Of a stretch of DNA of 64,000 nt, positions 32,640 to 44,329 are shown piece by piece. The DNA lies in assembly GCA_038030265.1 (NCBI GenBank), contig CM075939.1, positions 43,071,253-43,135,252 of the forward strand. The letters are read 5' to 3'. The position numbers and the translations under genes are program-made. How positions within the stretch are numbered: the first letter of the stretch is position 1; every line of letters starts with the position of its first letter. This DNA is from Corythucha ciliata (taxonomy: Eukaryota; Arthropoda; Insecta; Hemiptera; Tingidae). The notes under the pieces were generated by a model. The model worked only from the letters and a program-made list of their open reading frames with translations, did not search any database and was not told where the DNA came from.

Positions 32640-34430
32640 ATATAGCCAAAAGCGCTGATTCATGGTCTCACGATGCAACTTCCAGACTAAAATTAAGAAA
32701 AAAATTGCTGATTCGCGGTACATGGAGGCCATTCTACGAATAGAATGTAGAAAACAACGCAAAAGTGTTGTACTTGGGCAAACCACGCGGTTAAAGTTGA
32801 GAAAACACGCTATAATATTGACAAATAAAATACGCTTTCAGGTTAAATTGTACAAAAATGGCAAATTCACAACTGAAATGGCGTAAAATCGCCCATTCGC
32901 GTATGAAAAAGGGAATAGGATGCTGAATGGCCGCAAAATTAGCCCAAAACGCTATTTCACAGCTGAAATTGGGAAAAATTGCTAACTTGCAATTTGCAGA
33001 TATAAAGTTGTGAAAAAACGTTATTTCGCGCTAACAAAATGAAGAAAATCCCTAATTCGCGGCAAAAATGGAAAAAATCACCAATTAGCGCAGCCAAAAT
33101 TACGAAAAACGTTAATTTTCAGTTCAAATTGGGGAAAAAAGCTAATTCTCAGTTAAAAATAGAAAAAATTGCTAATTTGCAGCTTAAATAGAGTCAAACA
33201 CCAATTCTTATAGCAAGATTTGACAAAACTCGGTAGGTAATGCTTGGAATGCTTGGTAATGGTAGGAAACGCTACCACGCTGCTAAAATTTAGAAAAAGC
33301 GAAAAATCGCTGCTAAAATTTAGAAAAAGCGAAAAATCGCTGCTAAAATTAAGAAACATCACTAATTCTCGAATTAAGTGAAATTAATAATTTAAAAATG
33401 AAGACTTTTTGAAATTGATAGATGTACATTTTTTGGTTTGAAAAAGGTTTGAACAAAAAAATTTACATTTAAATATTGAATTCTTACCTTCTGAAGGCAT
33501 TTTTGAGGCTAAAATTCAGAAAAATGGCAAATTCATGCACGGCTATAGTATAATGTTAAAAAATACGCTAATTCACGGCTAGAACTGCCGTGAAGCAATA
33601 ATCTATATCTATAAAAGTTATACAAAATTGCTAATGCGGTGGTAAAATGTGAAAAACCGCTAATTTGCGGGTAATATTTAGAAAATAAAATAATCGGCAG
33701 GTCAAAATTAAGAGAAAGGTTTATTTTAAGCGTAAAAATTGAGAAAATGGCTAATTCACGGCTAAAAATGGAAAAAATCGCCAATTTACAGCTACAATTG
33801 CGACAAACGCCAATTTGTGACTGAAATTGAGAAAACTAGCTAATTCACAGGTTTGAAACGCTACGACGCGTCACCGCTACAATTTAAAAAAGCTCTAATT
33901 CGCGTTTGAAATTGAGAAAGATTCTAATTTGCGCCAAAAACTGAATACATATATGCCAATTTGCGGATTATGAAGGCAACTTTTCAGGCTGAAATTGTAA
34001 AAAAGCGCCAATTTATGGCAATAGGTGAAGAAACCGCTAATTCGCGAGTAAACTGAGAAAAATCGCTCATGCATTGCATATGGTGAACCAAAAAAATCCT
34101 AATTCTTGAAAAGTCCCCCTATTTTGCGGCTAATATTGAGGAAAACACTTAAGAAAAACGTTAACTTCCAGCTAAAACTGAGAAAAGTGCTAATTCCCTG
34201 GTAAAAAAATTGTACAAAATCGGTAATGTGCTGCTTAAATTGAGGAAAACGCCAAAACTCGTAAATAAGAAACATCGTTCACGGGATAAAAACGATACTT
34301 AGCTGCTAAAGTTGAGAAAATGCGCAAATTCATGTTTATGGGAGGGGGTGGGCCAAAACCACTAATCTGCGGCTGAAATTGAGAAGAACGATACACTTGG
34401 CCAAAATTGAGAAAAGCGCTAATTTGCGGG
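32640..34430 (-). repeat. Long family A array, - orientation
   Basis: Its first part (32640-32800) is the inverse of 1590-1760, and its last part (33970-34430) is the direct match of 1890-2340. Within it, TAGAAAAAGCGAAAAATCGC repeats exactly with a 30-bp period at 33277-33350, a recent local duplication that fixes the unit length. Confidence 0.8.
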
Positions 34431-34570
34431 ATGAGTCCAGCAAGATGTCCAGATTCAAGAGTGTGCTGGCTGTGTGGAATGATGACTAAAATGTGAAATT
34501 ACCCCCCCCCCCTTACCTGTACGAGCTTTCAATCTGATCCCCCCCCCCCAGGACAAATTCCTACCGCTGC
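34430..34570. repeat. C-rich tail shared with 2460-2605
   Basis: AAAATGTGAAATTACCCCC, then TTTCAATCTGATCCCCCC and CAGGACAAATT, found in the same order at 2518-2590. It is part of the same mobile unit as the preceding A array. Confidence 0.7.
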
Positions 34571-34589
34571 TGTGGCAGGCTAGCTCGGG

Positions 34590-35220
34590 TTCCGCGACCT
34601 GTAAAGAAAAACCCCGAGACGTGTAATATTTGTGATAATTATGACCTGGTAATTTCCGCGAATGTAAAAACCGGAAACCAGGAATAACGCGAATGTTTAA
34701 CCCCAAAGTTTGCATTTTCACGTAAATAAGACAACAATTAAGCAATTTCACCAATATCTACGCCTGAAACATTCAATTTCGCCTATTTTTAGCTCAGTTT
34801 AATGCGCTTTCGTGGCAATATTCACCAGTCTTTGGGCACTATTGTGGCCGGTTAACAAGATTTCGCAGTGATCACTTGAAAAAGGTCCAATTTCGCAATA
34901 ATAAAGACCATTAGGCTGTAATTTTGCTAAAATAAATACATAGATTTGAAATTTTGCGAATATTTAGACCCAAATATTGCAATTTCATGAAAATAAATTC
35001 CAGAAACAAGTATTTTGTGAATATTATCAGAAACTATCAATTGCACAGATTTTTAGATCAGTAGCTATTCATGAATATATGTGCCATGCTTTGGACGCTA
35101 TATTGGGGCCGGTTAACCAGAGTTCAGCGATCATTAGAAAAAGGCCCCGAAACTTGAAAATTTGCGAAAATAAAGACCAGTACTAAACAATTTTTCGTGA
35201 ATTGCGAATTGCGAACGTGG
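34590..35220 (+). repeat. Family C array
   Basis: Units with TTGCATTTTCACGTAAATAAG and AATTTCGCAATAATAAAGACC type; the longer GGCCGGTTAAC module recurs at 34845 and 35105, about 260 bp apart. Confidence 0.6.
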
Positions 35221-35630
35221 CGTTCCGCTTAAATATGCCACAGAATGTGACGTTTAGTGCGAATTTAACTTCATAATGGGATGTTTCCTATAATTTTGCC
35301 AACATTGTTGCGTTTCTCGTGAATTTTCCCTCGGCGTGGCGTTTCGTTTCACACGAATTTCACATTGAACTCTGTAAAGTCTTGGAGACAGTCTATACCA
35401 GCCACGCGATTCCTGGAGCTGACATTTTCGTGCCTTGACGGCTAAAACTCCCAGCTTTGGGTCCAAAAAACTCAACCTTGCAGTTTCATGCTCGAATAGG
35501 TATTTCAGAACAAAATATATGTTAAAAGCGCGCGTAGCATCCCACGGCTACAAACACAGTCCACAGTGGGGATCAAAACAAGCCAATTCATTGTGGGAAG
35601 GAGGGGAATCTCGCGATCTAACTGACGACA
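35220..35630. other. No gene recognised; GTGGCGTTTCG-type units
   Basis: Three or four loosely repeated words around CGTGGCGTTTCG and GCGAATTT (35215-35360), then sequence without recognisable features. Confidence 0.35.
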
Positions 35631-36300
35631 ACGCGCCTTAAAAATAGCTGAAATATTTAACCGTTCGTACCCTAAACTTGACTAAACTGAAGAATTGTCC
35701 CCTAAACACAAGTAAATAAAAAAGTTCCTATTTACGCCATAAAAATGGCAAACATTACTCTGTGCTCCATTAAAAAGGACGAACTTACGATTCGCGCCTT
35801 GAAAATGTTCAATAACTGACGATCCGGGCGCTAAAAATGGCAAAACTGACCATTCACCATTTCACACCTCGAAAATTGCCAAACTGACGATTTACGCCCC
35901 AAAAATAGTCAAACTACGGTTTTTTTTTTCCTTAACAACACCAAATTTAGGAGTTCACGCTCGAATATGGACAAAACGGACGATTCGAGCTTTGAAAATG
36001 GCTAAAATGACCACTATCCTCTGTAACAAGATTGGCAAACTTGCCCTTGTCACCCTGGAAATGGCTGGACGGACTATTCCTGCCTTTAAAATGTGAAAAC
36101 TTATTATTTACACCGTTTAAAATATCCAAACTGGCTATTCACGCACTATTAAAGCGGCAAATTGGAAGCTCTAAAAATGGTCAAAATATGACCATTCGTG
36201 TCCATCAGACGGCGCAACCTACGATTCGCTAATCAAAAATGGCTAAAATGACTATGAGAGAAAAAAAAAAAAATGACCAAAGTGGGCTATTCGCGCCCCT
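35630..36300 (-). repeat. Family B array, - orientation
   Basis: Units such as AAAAATGGCAAAACTGACC and GATTCGCGCCTTGAAAATG. It passes directly into an A(+) array at about 36350, the mirror image of the A(-)/B(+) order at 46680-49570. Confidence 0.65.
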
Positions 36301-36349
36301 TAAAATTATGATTGGGTTTTTTCAGACTTTTCACATCCTGAAAAGGCGC

Positions 36350-36960
36350 ACAAAGAATTTCCTCCAAGTGATTTTCCTCAATTTGGCGTAAATGAACCTT
36401 TTTTCTCAGTTTTTGTCGTAAAAAGGTCTCTATATAAACCACGGATTAGCGCCTTTCCTTAATTTTGGGCAGGACGTAGCATCGGAAAACGGCGAATTGG
36501 AGTTTTTTCTCAGTTTAGGCCGTGAAATAACGCTTTTCCTAAATTTTCAGTAGTGGATGCAGAGCTCTATTTCTCAATTTTAGCTTTGAAAGAGTGTATT
36601 TTCCTCATTTCAACCGTTAATGAGTTTAATCTCTCAATTTCAGCGTTAATAAAAAGTTAAGCTGCATTATTGAGTGTTTTTTCTCAATTCAACCGAGAAC
36701 GCGAGCCATATTTCTATTTTTTAGCCGTGAAAACCGTATAGCCGCTTCCATAAACGTGATTTAGCGCATTTTTTCAATTTCGGATGGACTTTCAAATACG
36801 AAGCTTTGTTATGTGAGCCACTTTTAGCAATGAGAGGGCGCCTTCTCTCAGAGCATGCTCGTTTACTCAATAGTTATTGCTTTTAACTTCAAATTGGGGG
36901 TTTTCCTCAATTTCAGGCGAAAATGAGTGGCTTTTTCTCCATTCTACTGTGAACGAGACC
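36350..36960 (+). repeat. Family A array, + orientation
   Basis: Units of TTCTCAATTTTAGC and GAATTGGAGTTTTTTCTC type, somewhat more divergent than elsewhere, ending 30 bp before a tRNA-derived unit. Confidence 0.65.
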
Positions 36961-36987
36961 TCGATTGAAAACCAAATGTTGGGACAA

Positions 36988-37063
36988 GCGCGCCTCGATA
37001 GTGTAATGGATGCAATGCTCGCTTCAAAACCGAGCGGGCCTGGGTTCGAATCCAGCCATTGCC
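36988..37063 (+). tRNA. tRNA-derived SINE head (Pol III boxes)
   Basis: A-box-like GATAGTGTAATGGATGC and B box GGGTTCGAATCC (37042-37053) at tRNA spacing, with CTCG/CGAG as a possible anticodon-stem remnant. The acceptor ends do not pair and the T arm lacks one base, so this is a tRNA-derived SINE or decayed tRNA. It differs from the 5.07-kb unit. A GC-rich body (GGCTGCGGCGAGCTGTGACA) follows and abuts the AATATT element. Confidence 0.45.
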
Positions 37064-37117
37064 TATTACACTATAAGGCTGCGGCGAGCTGTGACACGGC
37101 ACACGCGGCTTCGTGTG

Positions 37118-38576
37118 CCCAAGTAGCAAACTTCATTTAAAACATATTTTTTGAATATTATTTTCGAATATTCAAATAATATTTCGAATGTCCGCTTTTT
37201 GGGTGGTTATAAAATATTCAGAGAAAATCATTCGCAAAATATTCTTGAAATAATATTCAAAAATATTTCCTTCAAGTATTTACAAAATATTCCCTAAGTA
37301 AGTTTCAAACATATTTTCTCGAAGTATTCCCAAAATATTCTTCTGAAATATTTGAATAAAATTTTTTCGAATTATTCACCAAACATTTTTTTGGAATATT
37401 AGTATATTAGTTGTATATTTTTAATGAAGGGTTTCGTCAAAATATTCAATTTTTTTTTAATCCATAAAAGGAGGCCAGTCACTCTGAGCCGGCGTAGCTT
37501 AAGTCCATCTCTGTATCCATGATTTTGAGTCGATCACAAACTCTGCGCGTAACACGGCCCGCATGTGGAAGACGTTGAACTGTAGGCTCAAGGACGGATC
37601 TGGGACTTTGACGAGGGACCTCTCTCAACCCTCTCCCTCCCTTCAGCACTCCTCCATTATGTTAAGAGCAATTTGCCCAGCTCCAGGGGGGGGGGGATTC
37701 TGCTGTCCACCCGCCCCCCCACTCTTTAGATCCGCTGCTTATTTTGAATTAATTCATAAGCGGACCAAATTTGAAGGTTATTTTTGGAATAATATTATTG
37801 TGGGGGGGGGGGGGTGAGGTGAATAAGTAATAAAAATTGTAGCGGTTCACCTCAATCGTTCTCTCAACCACTGCAAGCTTTCTTACCGCGTATTTGTTTG
37901 TACCGGGTGGTCAAATATGATACGTAATTCTTGTCGTTCATTAATGAACGATTCATACTTCTCTGATAAAGTCCCTTCTTAATCGAGAATTCACAGCGCT
38001 CATTAAACAAAAATGATTTGCTTGGTACCAATATAAATAATATTTCTCACAAATTAGGTTTTTTACTACCATGTGCAGAAAGACGGGGCCCGTAAGGAAA
38101 GAAGTATGGTGCTCATAGAAAATAACTATAACGAAATAACTAACTATAACTGAGCATAAATAACTGTAATCAGCCATAATCTGCAAGCGCAGGGGTTGTA
38201 TATTATCGCTCCGAAAAGTTCAAGCTCTCCAATGAATGGTTCATTTTTTGGTGGAATTAGCAAAAATATGCATTAAATAATATTGAAAAATATTTAGGTT
38301 ATACTCATAAAAGTATATTTACATAATATTCTACGATGTTATATCAGAAAATATTTCCGCCTACACCAAAAAAGAGTATTTCAAAAATATTTTAATCAGG
38401 TTCGTTTGAAAATATTCGTTCAAAATTATTATTTTCATATTAAACAATATTATGATACGAATATTAAAGATGAATGAAAAATTAATATTATTCAAATATT
38501 TTTTTGAGATTCTGAATATTGTCTGAATGTTTGAATATTTTATGAATGTTCAGAAAATATTATCATGCTGCTTGGG
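37118..38576. mobile_element. Element with AATATT-packed ends and CCCAAG termini
   Basis: The ends are inverted: CCCAAGTAGCAAACTTC at 37118 and CATGCTGCTTGGG ending at 38576. Regions 37140-37440 and 38250-38570 consist largely of AATATT words (GAATATTATTTTCGAATATT type) every 10-25 bp. The middle (37450-38250) has runs of G (37687, 37801) and no recognisable gene. The architecture parallels the Ginger-like element at 25.8 kb but the ends differ. Confidence 0.6.
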
Positions 38577-38859
38577 TGGGCGTTCCCGGCGGTGTGCGTT
38601 CAACAAACCGCGCACCGGCCGAAACGCCCGTGAAGTACGGATGTGAAGTGCCCAGTTAGATAGATGGGTATGACAAAGGAGCCCACTTGTGGCCTTGGCG
38701 TCACCGGATTCGGCTTGGCCGGGAAAGGCACCCCCCGAAAAAAAAACAAAATGTTCGGACTTTGGCACCATTCAAATGACCACAATGTTGTCGCAAAAAT
38801 GTGGTTCGAGTAATTTGTGGTTAGAACGGTCTGTGATCGGGGCAACTCGGCTGACTTGA

Positions 38860-39770
38860 GAAAGGTCGATAATTCTTGGCAAAAACCGAGGAAAAGTTAT
38901 TTTAAAAACGCGCTAAAATTGGATAAAAAAGGTTAATTCACGGATCTATGTGAGAAACCCTGCTAATACGTGGCTGAAACTGAGAAAAACCACTAAACTC
39001 CCAGATGAGAGAGTTAAAGCACTCAATCTCAGCTAAACTTGAGAAGGAGCGCTCATGAGATAATCCGCTAATATGCGGCTAAAAGTGAGTACTAGCGGTA
39101 ATTCACGTTTAAAATTGAGAAATAATTCTTGGTTAAAATTGACACAAGCGCTGGGCGTGGCAGGAACTTAAGAAAAGCCTGTTACGCGGCTAATATAAAA
39201 TTGAGAAAAAACTAATTCACTTATATGTTTGCGAAAATTCGCTAATATGCGGCGGAAACTGAGGAAATCTGTCACTTTCCTTTTAAAATTGATATATATT
39301 GGGACGAAGGCCTTCGTCCCAATATAAAATTGAGCTGATTGAGAATACTGTCCGAGATCGACTGTCACCAGATAAAACGCTAATTCACAACTAAACTTAA
39401 GAAAAAACGCTAATTTCCCGTGGCTAAAAAGTGGGGGGGGGGGCGCCTACAAAAAGCTCTGATTTGCGGAAACATTTGAGAAAATTCGCTGATTCGCGGA
39501 TAAAAATAGTAAGACCCGCTGATTTCCGGCTAAAGTGAAAAAGCGTTGCATGATTCACGGCTAAATAAGCTGAAATAAAACGCTCATTTGCGGATTGATT
39601 TGAGAAAATCCGCTGATTCGCGGCTGAAATTGAGTTAACTAGTTGATTATAGCGGATGTACGGACGGGGTTGTCGGTAATTTGCGGCGACAATTGAGAGA
39701 TTTTGCGACTATAATTGAGAAAAATCGCAAATTTACGGCTAAAACTAAGAAAACGCCTAATAGCTGTTTC
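38860..39770 (-). repeat. Family A array, - orientation
   Basis: Units of AATTCACGGCTAAA and TTGAGAAAAACGC. Contains a perfect 32-bp palindrome at 39295-39326 and a G run at 39432. It ends near 39770 before sequence bearing the CCCCGGGCCCCGG word at 39881, also seen at 47782. Confidence 0.7.
39295..39326. repeat. Perfect 32-bp palindrome
   Basis: A 16-base arm ending GGGACGAAGG and its exact complement meet with no spacer at 39310/39311, inside a family A array. It could form a cruciform, or be the remnant of a foldback insertion. Confidence 0.85.
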
Positions 39771-40550
39771 CGTACAGGACGGGCAATGGATAATATTGTA
39801 AAAAGCCATAATTTTAAGCAAAGTCAAACTCATACATTCCTCGTATATTAAGGTATTTAGGGGCCTCACACAGCTTTCCACCCCGGGCCCCGGTAGGTTT
39901 TGGTCCGTACTGCGTGGGTCAAGAATTTTGCGGATGGAACTTGGTGGGGTGGGGCATTTTTGTGGTTCGAGCATTTCATGGTTTGAGGATTTGGTGGTGT
40001 GAACATTGATTAAGGCAAGGGAACCCATTCCGTTGGATTGGGCTCCTAAAAAATCAAAATCGTCGGTTTCGATCTTCCGAGCAACAAAAGCTTGGTGGAT
40101 TTACTTGCCCTGAACTACCCCGTGTACAAGCCCGGACGATCTCAATCCTTTGAAGGTGTTCAAGTGGACATCGTATAGGGATTGTGGGAGTGTTCCGTGA
40201 ACATGACGCGTGGGCTTATTTTTTAACTCGAGATTAGCGCGTTTATCCAAAAACATCGGGGGAGGGTCCGATCCCAACTGAAGCCAGCACGTGAAACAAT
40301 GGCGTCAAGATCGTCTTTCCTGTTCCCTCACATTTTTACCTGTTCACTTTCCCTTCTTTTCTTATTCGGCTCCAATTTCTCCGGGGGTAGCTGAGGTGAC
40401 GGGGCTGGCGACCGCCCCTATCGTCCCCCCCTCCATAAAACCACCCCTGCCATACAATCGCGTCCTAAACAAAACAAAAAATTGTTACTTCACAATTTCA
40501 CAGCCCCTCCCCCCTTAAAGTAGCCGTTTCAAGGCATTTCACGCATATTT
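39770..40550. other. No gene recognised
   Basis: Mixed sequence with short C runs; no supported features. Confidence 0.35.
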
Positions 40551-40770
40551 TAGCCTGGAAACTTGCTATTTCGCGGCTATTTACCCTTCAAATGTGTCTA
40601 CTCCTGGGTTACCACTTGCAATTTTTACGGCTACTTAGCTCAGAAACTGACAGTTTCATGACTATTTAGATTTGAATCGTATCAGTTTTGCGATTATGTT
40701 CAACCCTGATACTTGTAATTATTTCGCTGTTACGAAACTCAGACGTTAAATAATAACTGACATTTGAACG
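40550..40770 (+). repeat. Short family C array
   Basis: About six units (GGAAACTTGCTATTTCGCGG type), preceded by C-rich sequence at 40500. Confidence 0.55.
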
Positions 40771-42770
40771 ATTTGGAGGTAATATTCCATATTTTCGACT
40801 TCGACAAATATTGGGGGGGGGGGGTTCAATTTACCCTGGATGTGAAATTTACGGCTTCTTTATCCCCTGTAAGACCTTTTGAGGATCCCAGAGGACCGTA
40901 TTACGACAAACTAATATACTGTCCTTACTAAAGAAGACCTCTGGTCGACAGACCTATCTCACAATTTTCTGTATTTAACACCCTAGAAATTGTTCAAAAT
41001 GTGAAGTTTCCAGTCAACAAATGAGGAACTGGATAGAATAGACAAAATAACGCGGAGAATAATAAAGAGGATGCAGACATGAAAACTCCACAGTTTTCCC
41101 GGTAAAAACCCATTGTTGACTTTTCCCTTCATAGCATGGGAATGCCGAGCGGACGACGACTCTGATTTATCAAGATTCCCCTGGCCCTCCGCAGACGGTC
41201 TTTTGTGTGCTTCTCTTTTCCGCTTTCCTCCTAAACATTCTTTGTCAAGGAGGAGAAACGTAAGGACTAAAATATGTATTTAAGGAAAAGACCCGAGTTT
41301 TGTCCATTCTTACTCACTCAATCTCTTGTCAGACCCCAGTTTTTTTAAGCCTCATTCAAAAATACAACACTACGATAAAGATACCAGCCTAAAGCTTTCA
41401 AACATTTCATAGGTAGAGAAATGGGATGCGGGTGAACGTAATGAAGAAGCAAGATAAGGAGCAAAGAGGACGAAAAACAGCATAGTTCTCTTCTGGATGA
41501 ACGTCTAAACTCGTCTTATACATATACTTATCTTATCTTATCTTATATACTTATTAAAAACATCATATTAAAGTGCTAATTTCAATTAAGGTTGTTAAGT
41601 AGTTGAGTAATTATCTACACACGAAGTTTTACGCCCCCCTCCATTTATCACCGCAGCAATTGTTCACTATGCATTGGGATACTGAGGAAAATTAAAAAAT
41701 TAAGTGGGCCGTGAGAAATAATTCAGTAACGCCTCGTTAATCTATCCAACACTGACCAAAATGATCAAATTACTCTCTTAGGTGGTTAGGTGGGTAGACT
41801 CATTCATCTTTCACTCCAAATAAAAAAAAAGGCCGACTGCTCTGGACAGCTTCTCCCTTTATATTTTCTTTCGTTTCCTGGTTTCTCGCATGAAATGAGA
41901 AACGGACGCGGGAAACTTGTCAAAATGTACGTCCCGAGGATATTGTGGAAAAACTCTATCCGTAAATTACATTTTTGTCGTCCACTTTTCAAGAAACTAT
42001 TTTTTTTCTTTACTTTGTGGATCGTCACGAGGCATTTTCCCTCTCTTTAATAAATGGCTGAGAGATTGAAGAGTTGGTTGGTGGTTTGTGGTGGTGGATG
42101 GGGGTGCGGGGAGTTAGTGCGAAACGGGTCGAAGGTTAATCAAGTTGACCCTATACGCTACAGGTTTGACCTTTATTTCCAGTATAATGTGTATCAACTT
42201 CATTGATTTGGCGTTCGCCCCACTCAAAAACGCACACTCCACTCCTATATTTTGCTTCACAATAGGTGGTGGTTTGTTGTCGTTAACGAATGGATTTCAT
42301 ATAGCGCCCGAATGTCAAACACCGCGTCTGAAAACCGACGGGAAGGCAAAACTCTACGCAGCGACGGAGTCGTTTCCCCTAACGTTAAAAGTTTTTATTT
42401 ACAACGCAGTATTTATTGTTTGGTAGTTGACAGCACCATGAATAGCTTTTTTTCAGGGAGATGACTGTGATGTAAAATATGAGGAGACCTTCGGTTCTTC
42501 ATCTCTACATAACATTGACATTCGCGGAGCTATAGTGCGGATGACAATAACGTTCGATTGCTCCGTCCTAACCCTTTGGACTTGAAATATTAGACCCGTT
42601 TTAGTCCTAAATGTGAATGAATGGTTCTTTTCAGTAGTTGATATTATAATGAGTATATATTTGAGTCATGGGTTAGACAATATAGTTTTGGGGTCGAAAA
42701 ACTCCTGCAATGAGTAGATACATTGTATAACTACAAATCAAACACACTGATGGCTTTGCTTTCACGTGCC
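40770..42770. other. Non-array stretch, no gene recognised
   Basis: Unique-looking sequence with a G run at 40813-40824 and a (CTTAT)n microsatellite at 41527-41547. Frames at 41790-42464 are short and unrecognised. Candidate host intronic or intergenic DNA. Confidence 0.4.
41527..41547 (+). repeat. (CTTAT)n microsatellite
   Basis: Four consecutive CTTAT units followed by ATATACTTATT. Confidence 0.75.
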
Positions 42771-43000
42771 AAATATGGCCAAAGTGACTGCTCTCACCTT
42801 GGCTTGACAAACTATCTAAATAAGCTTTTATCGGTCAGTAAGCAAAAAACTGCTAAACAGACGTTTCGCGTCGTGTAAGTAAATGGATTAAATAACTATA
42901 TTTTGGCGTTAAAATTAGCCAACCTTTCTAGTCACGCTCCGAAATTGACAATACTATCAACTTTATGCGCTCTGAAAATGGCTAAACTGACGATTCACTG
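42770..43000 (-). repeat. Short family B array, - orientation
   Basis: AATATGGCCAAAGTGAC, GAAAATGGCTAAACTGACG and related units. Contains a CTTGGCTTGACAAACTAT word resembling 9925-9945 in another B(-) array. Confidence 0.55.
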
Positions 43001-43149
43001 TTCAATAACAGTTCTATGTTCATGGAAAAAAGGTACGTGAAAAAAAGTTTTGATGCACGGTTGAACAGCGATTTTGCTCCTTTCGACGATTTTCAGTCGA
43101 TCCCGACCTGGGCTAAATAGAGACATCACGCTGATCCCCAGTTTATTAA

Positions 43150-43620
43150 GGTCCTTGAAGCGGATAAAATTGAGAAGGCACACTAATGTGTTTTTCCTTA
43201 AGGCAAGTAGGCGGCAAAAAGTTTGTATACAAACAGTAAAAACGCTAAAATCTGTGACTGAAACTGTGACACATGCAGTGGAACAGTGTATGACATTCGG
43301 GGTTTTTCGATGCAACTTCCAGACCAAAATTAAGAAAAAATCACTGATACGCCGCGTAGAGAGTCAATTTTATTGACTAAATTGCGTAGAAAAAACCCTG
43401 CTAATGTGCTGTTCTTGAGCCAAGGCCGCGGCCAAAATAGAAAAAAATCGCTTTAATCGCTAATTAAAGGCTACCTATACAAGTAAAACAAATCTCGGCT
43501 AAAATTGAAAAAAAAAAAAAAAAAAATCAGGGCTGAAATTGAGAAACTGGCCAATTCGCACATTCACTGATAGAAAAGATAAAAGGCGCTAATTCTTGGC
43601 TTTCGCCAAAAACGCTAATT
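43150..43620 (-). repeat. Family A array, - orientation
   Basis: Carries the marker run CGATGCAACTTCCAGACC (43309) shared, by orientation, with 32665 and the inverse of 1710. It ends at 43621 in GGACGTAGCCAGCGGCGGGC, a CAGTGGCGTAG-type terminus. Confidence 0.65.
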
Positions 43621-43789
43621 CCATGGACGTAGCCAGCGGCGGGCAGTTGCCCTCCCCTAGAATCAAAAGCGCAGATTTCGTGGGGCAGCTTCCCACCCCC
43701 CGAAAAATCCCTGATCTGGCTTTCTTGTATTCCTCTCCATAAAACCAATTTTGCGGATTTTTCTCATTAAAAAAAAAACAACACATTTT

Positions 43790-44110
43790 CGTTTATCGCG
43801 GTTTCACCAAAAATCAAAAATTCGCCGATGTTTGTTGCTGACAAACCGATTTCGATGGTCGGCTCAACTTTGAAACCGATTTTTCACACTAAAATCCCAT
43901 TTTCGCAGGTTCGACTCGCAATTTTCGTGTGTTTTTGGCTAGTTCAAATCGTGTTTATCCCGCTGTGCCATCCAGACTTATGGTGGGAGAGGAAATGCCA
44001 GCTCTGTTTACCGTCTCATGTCTAAAATTCAAAGTTTAGCTCCAAAAGTATCATTTTCCGGGCGGGTGGGGGAGAAGTTTCAGGTTTTCGACACAAAATC
44101 CGAAATAGAA
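43790..44110 (+). repeat. Family D array
   Basis: Units such as AAACCGATTTTTCACACTAAA and GGTTCGACTCGCAATTTTCG with approximately 31-bp spacing. Strongly degenerate. Confidence 0.45.
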
Positions 44111-44329
44111 GTCTACAAACAACTGTTTTCCAGCAGATATTAATTTTTTGACGGATCGTGGCCGTTTCTGTGAAAATTTAGTCTCCGATGACCGCGAATT
44201 GACACGATTCTAACCTCCAGATCCTGTAATAAGCCTGCAAAAAGGCATTGGTGCATCTGATATTTTCGCCAGTGAAGCTGATGGCCCACAGGCGTGGATC
44301 CAGTTTTTATCAAGAGTAGTTGCACGGAG

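Noticed and set aside
32640..34430. Regular ~30-bp repeats resembling a CRISPR array
   Set aside because: Units are diverged throughout with no conserved repeat/unique spacer alternation, there are no cas genes, and the surroundings are clearly eukaryotic.
37118..38576. Matrix-attachment or origin-like AT-rich block
   Set aside because: The AATATT words are confined between inverted CCCAAG ends, so a mobile element explains them better than a replication or attachment site.
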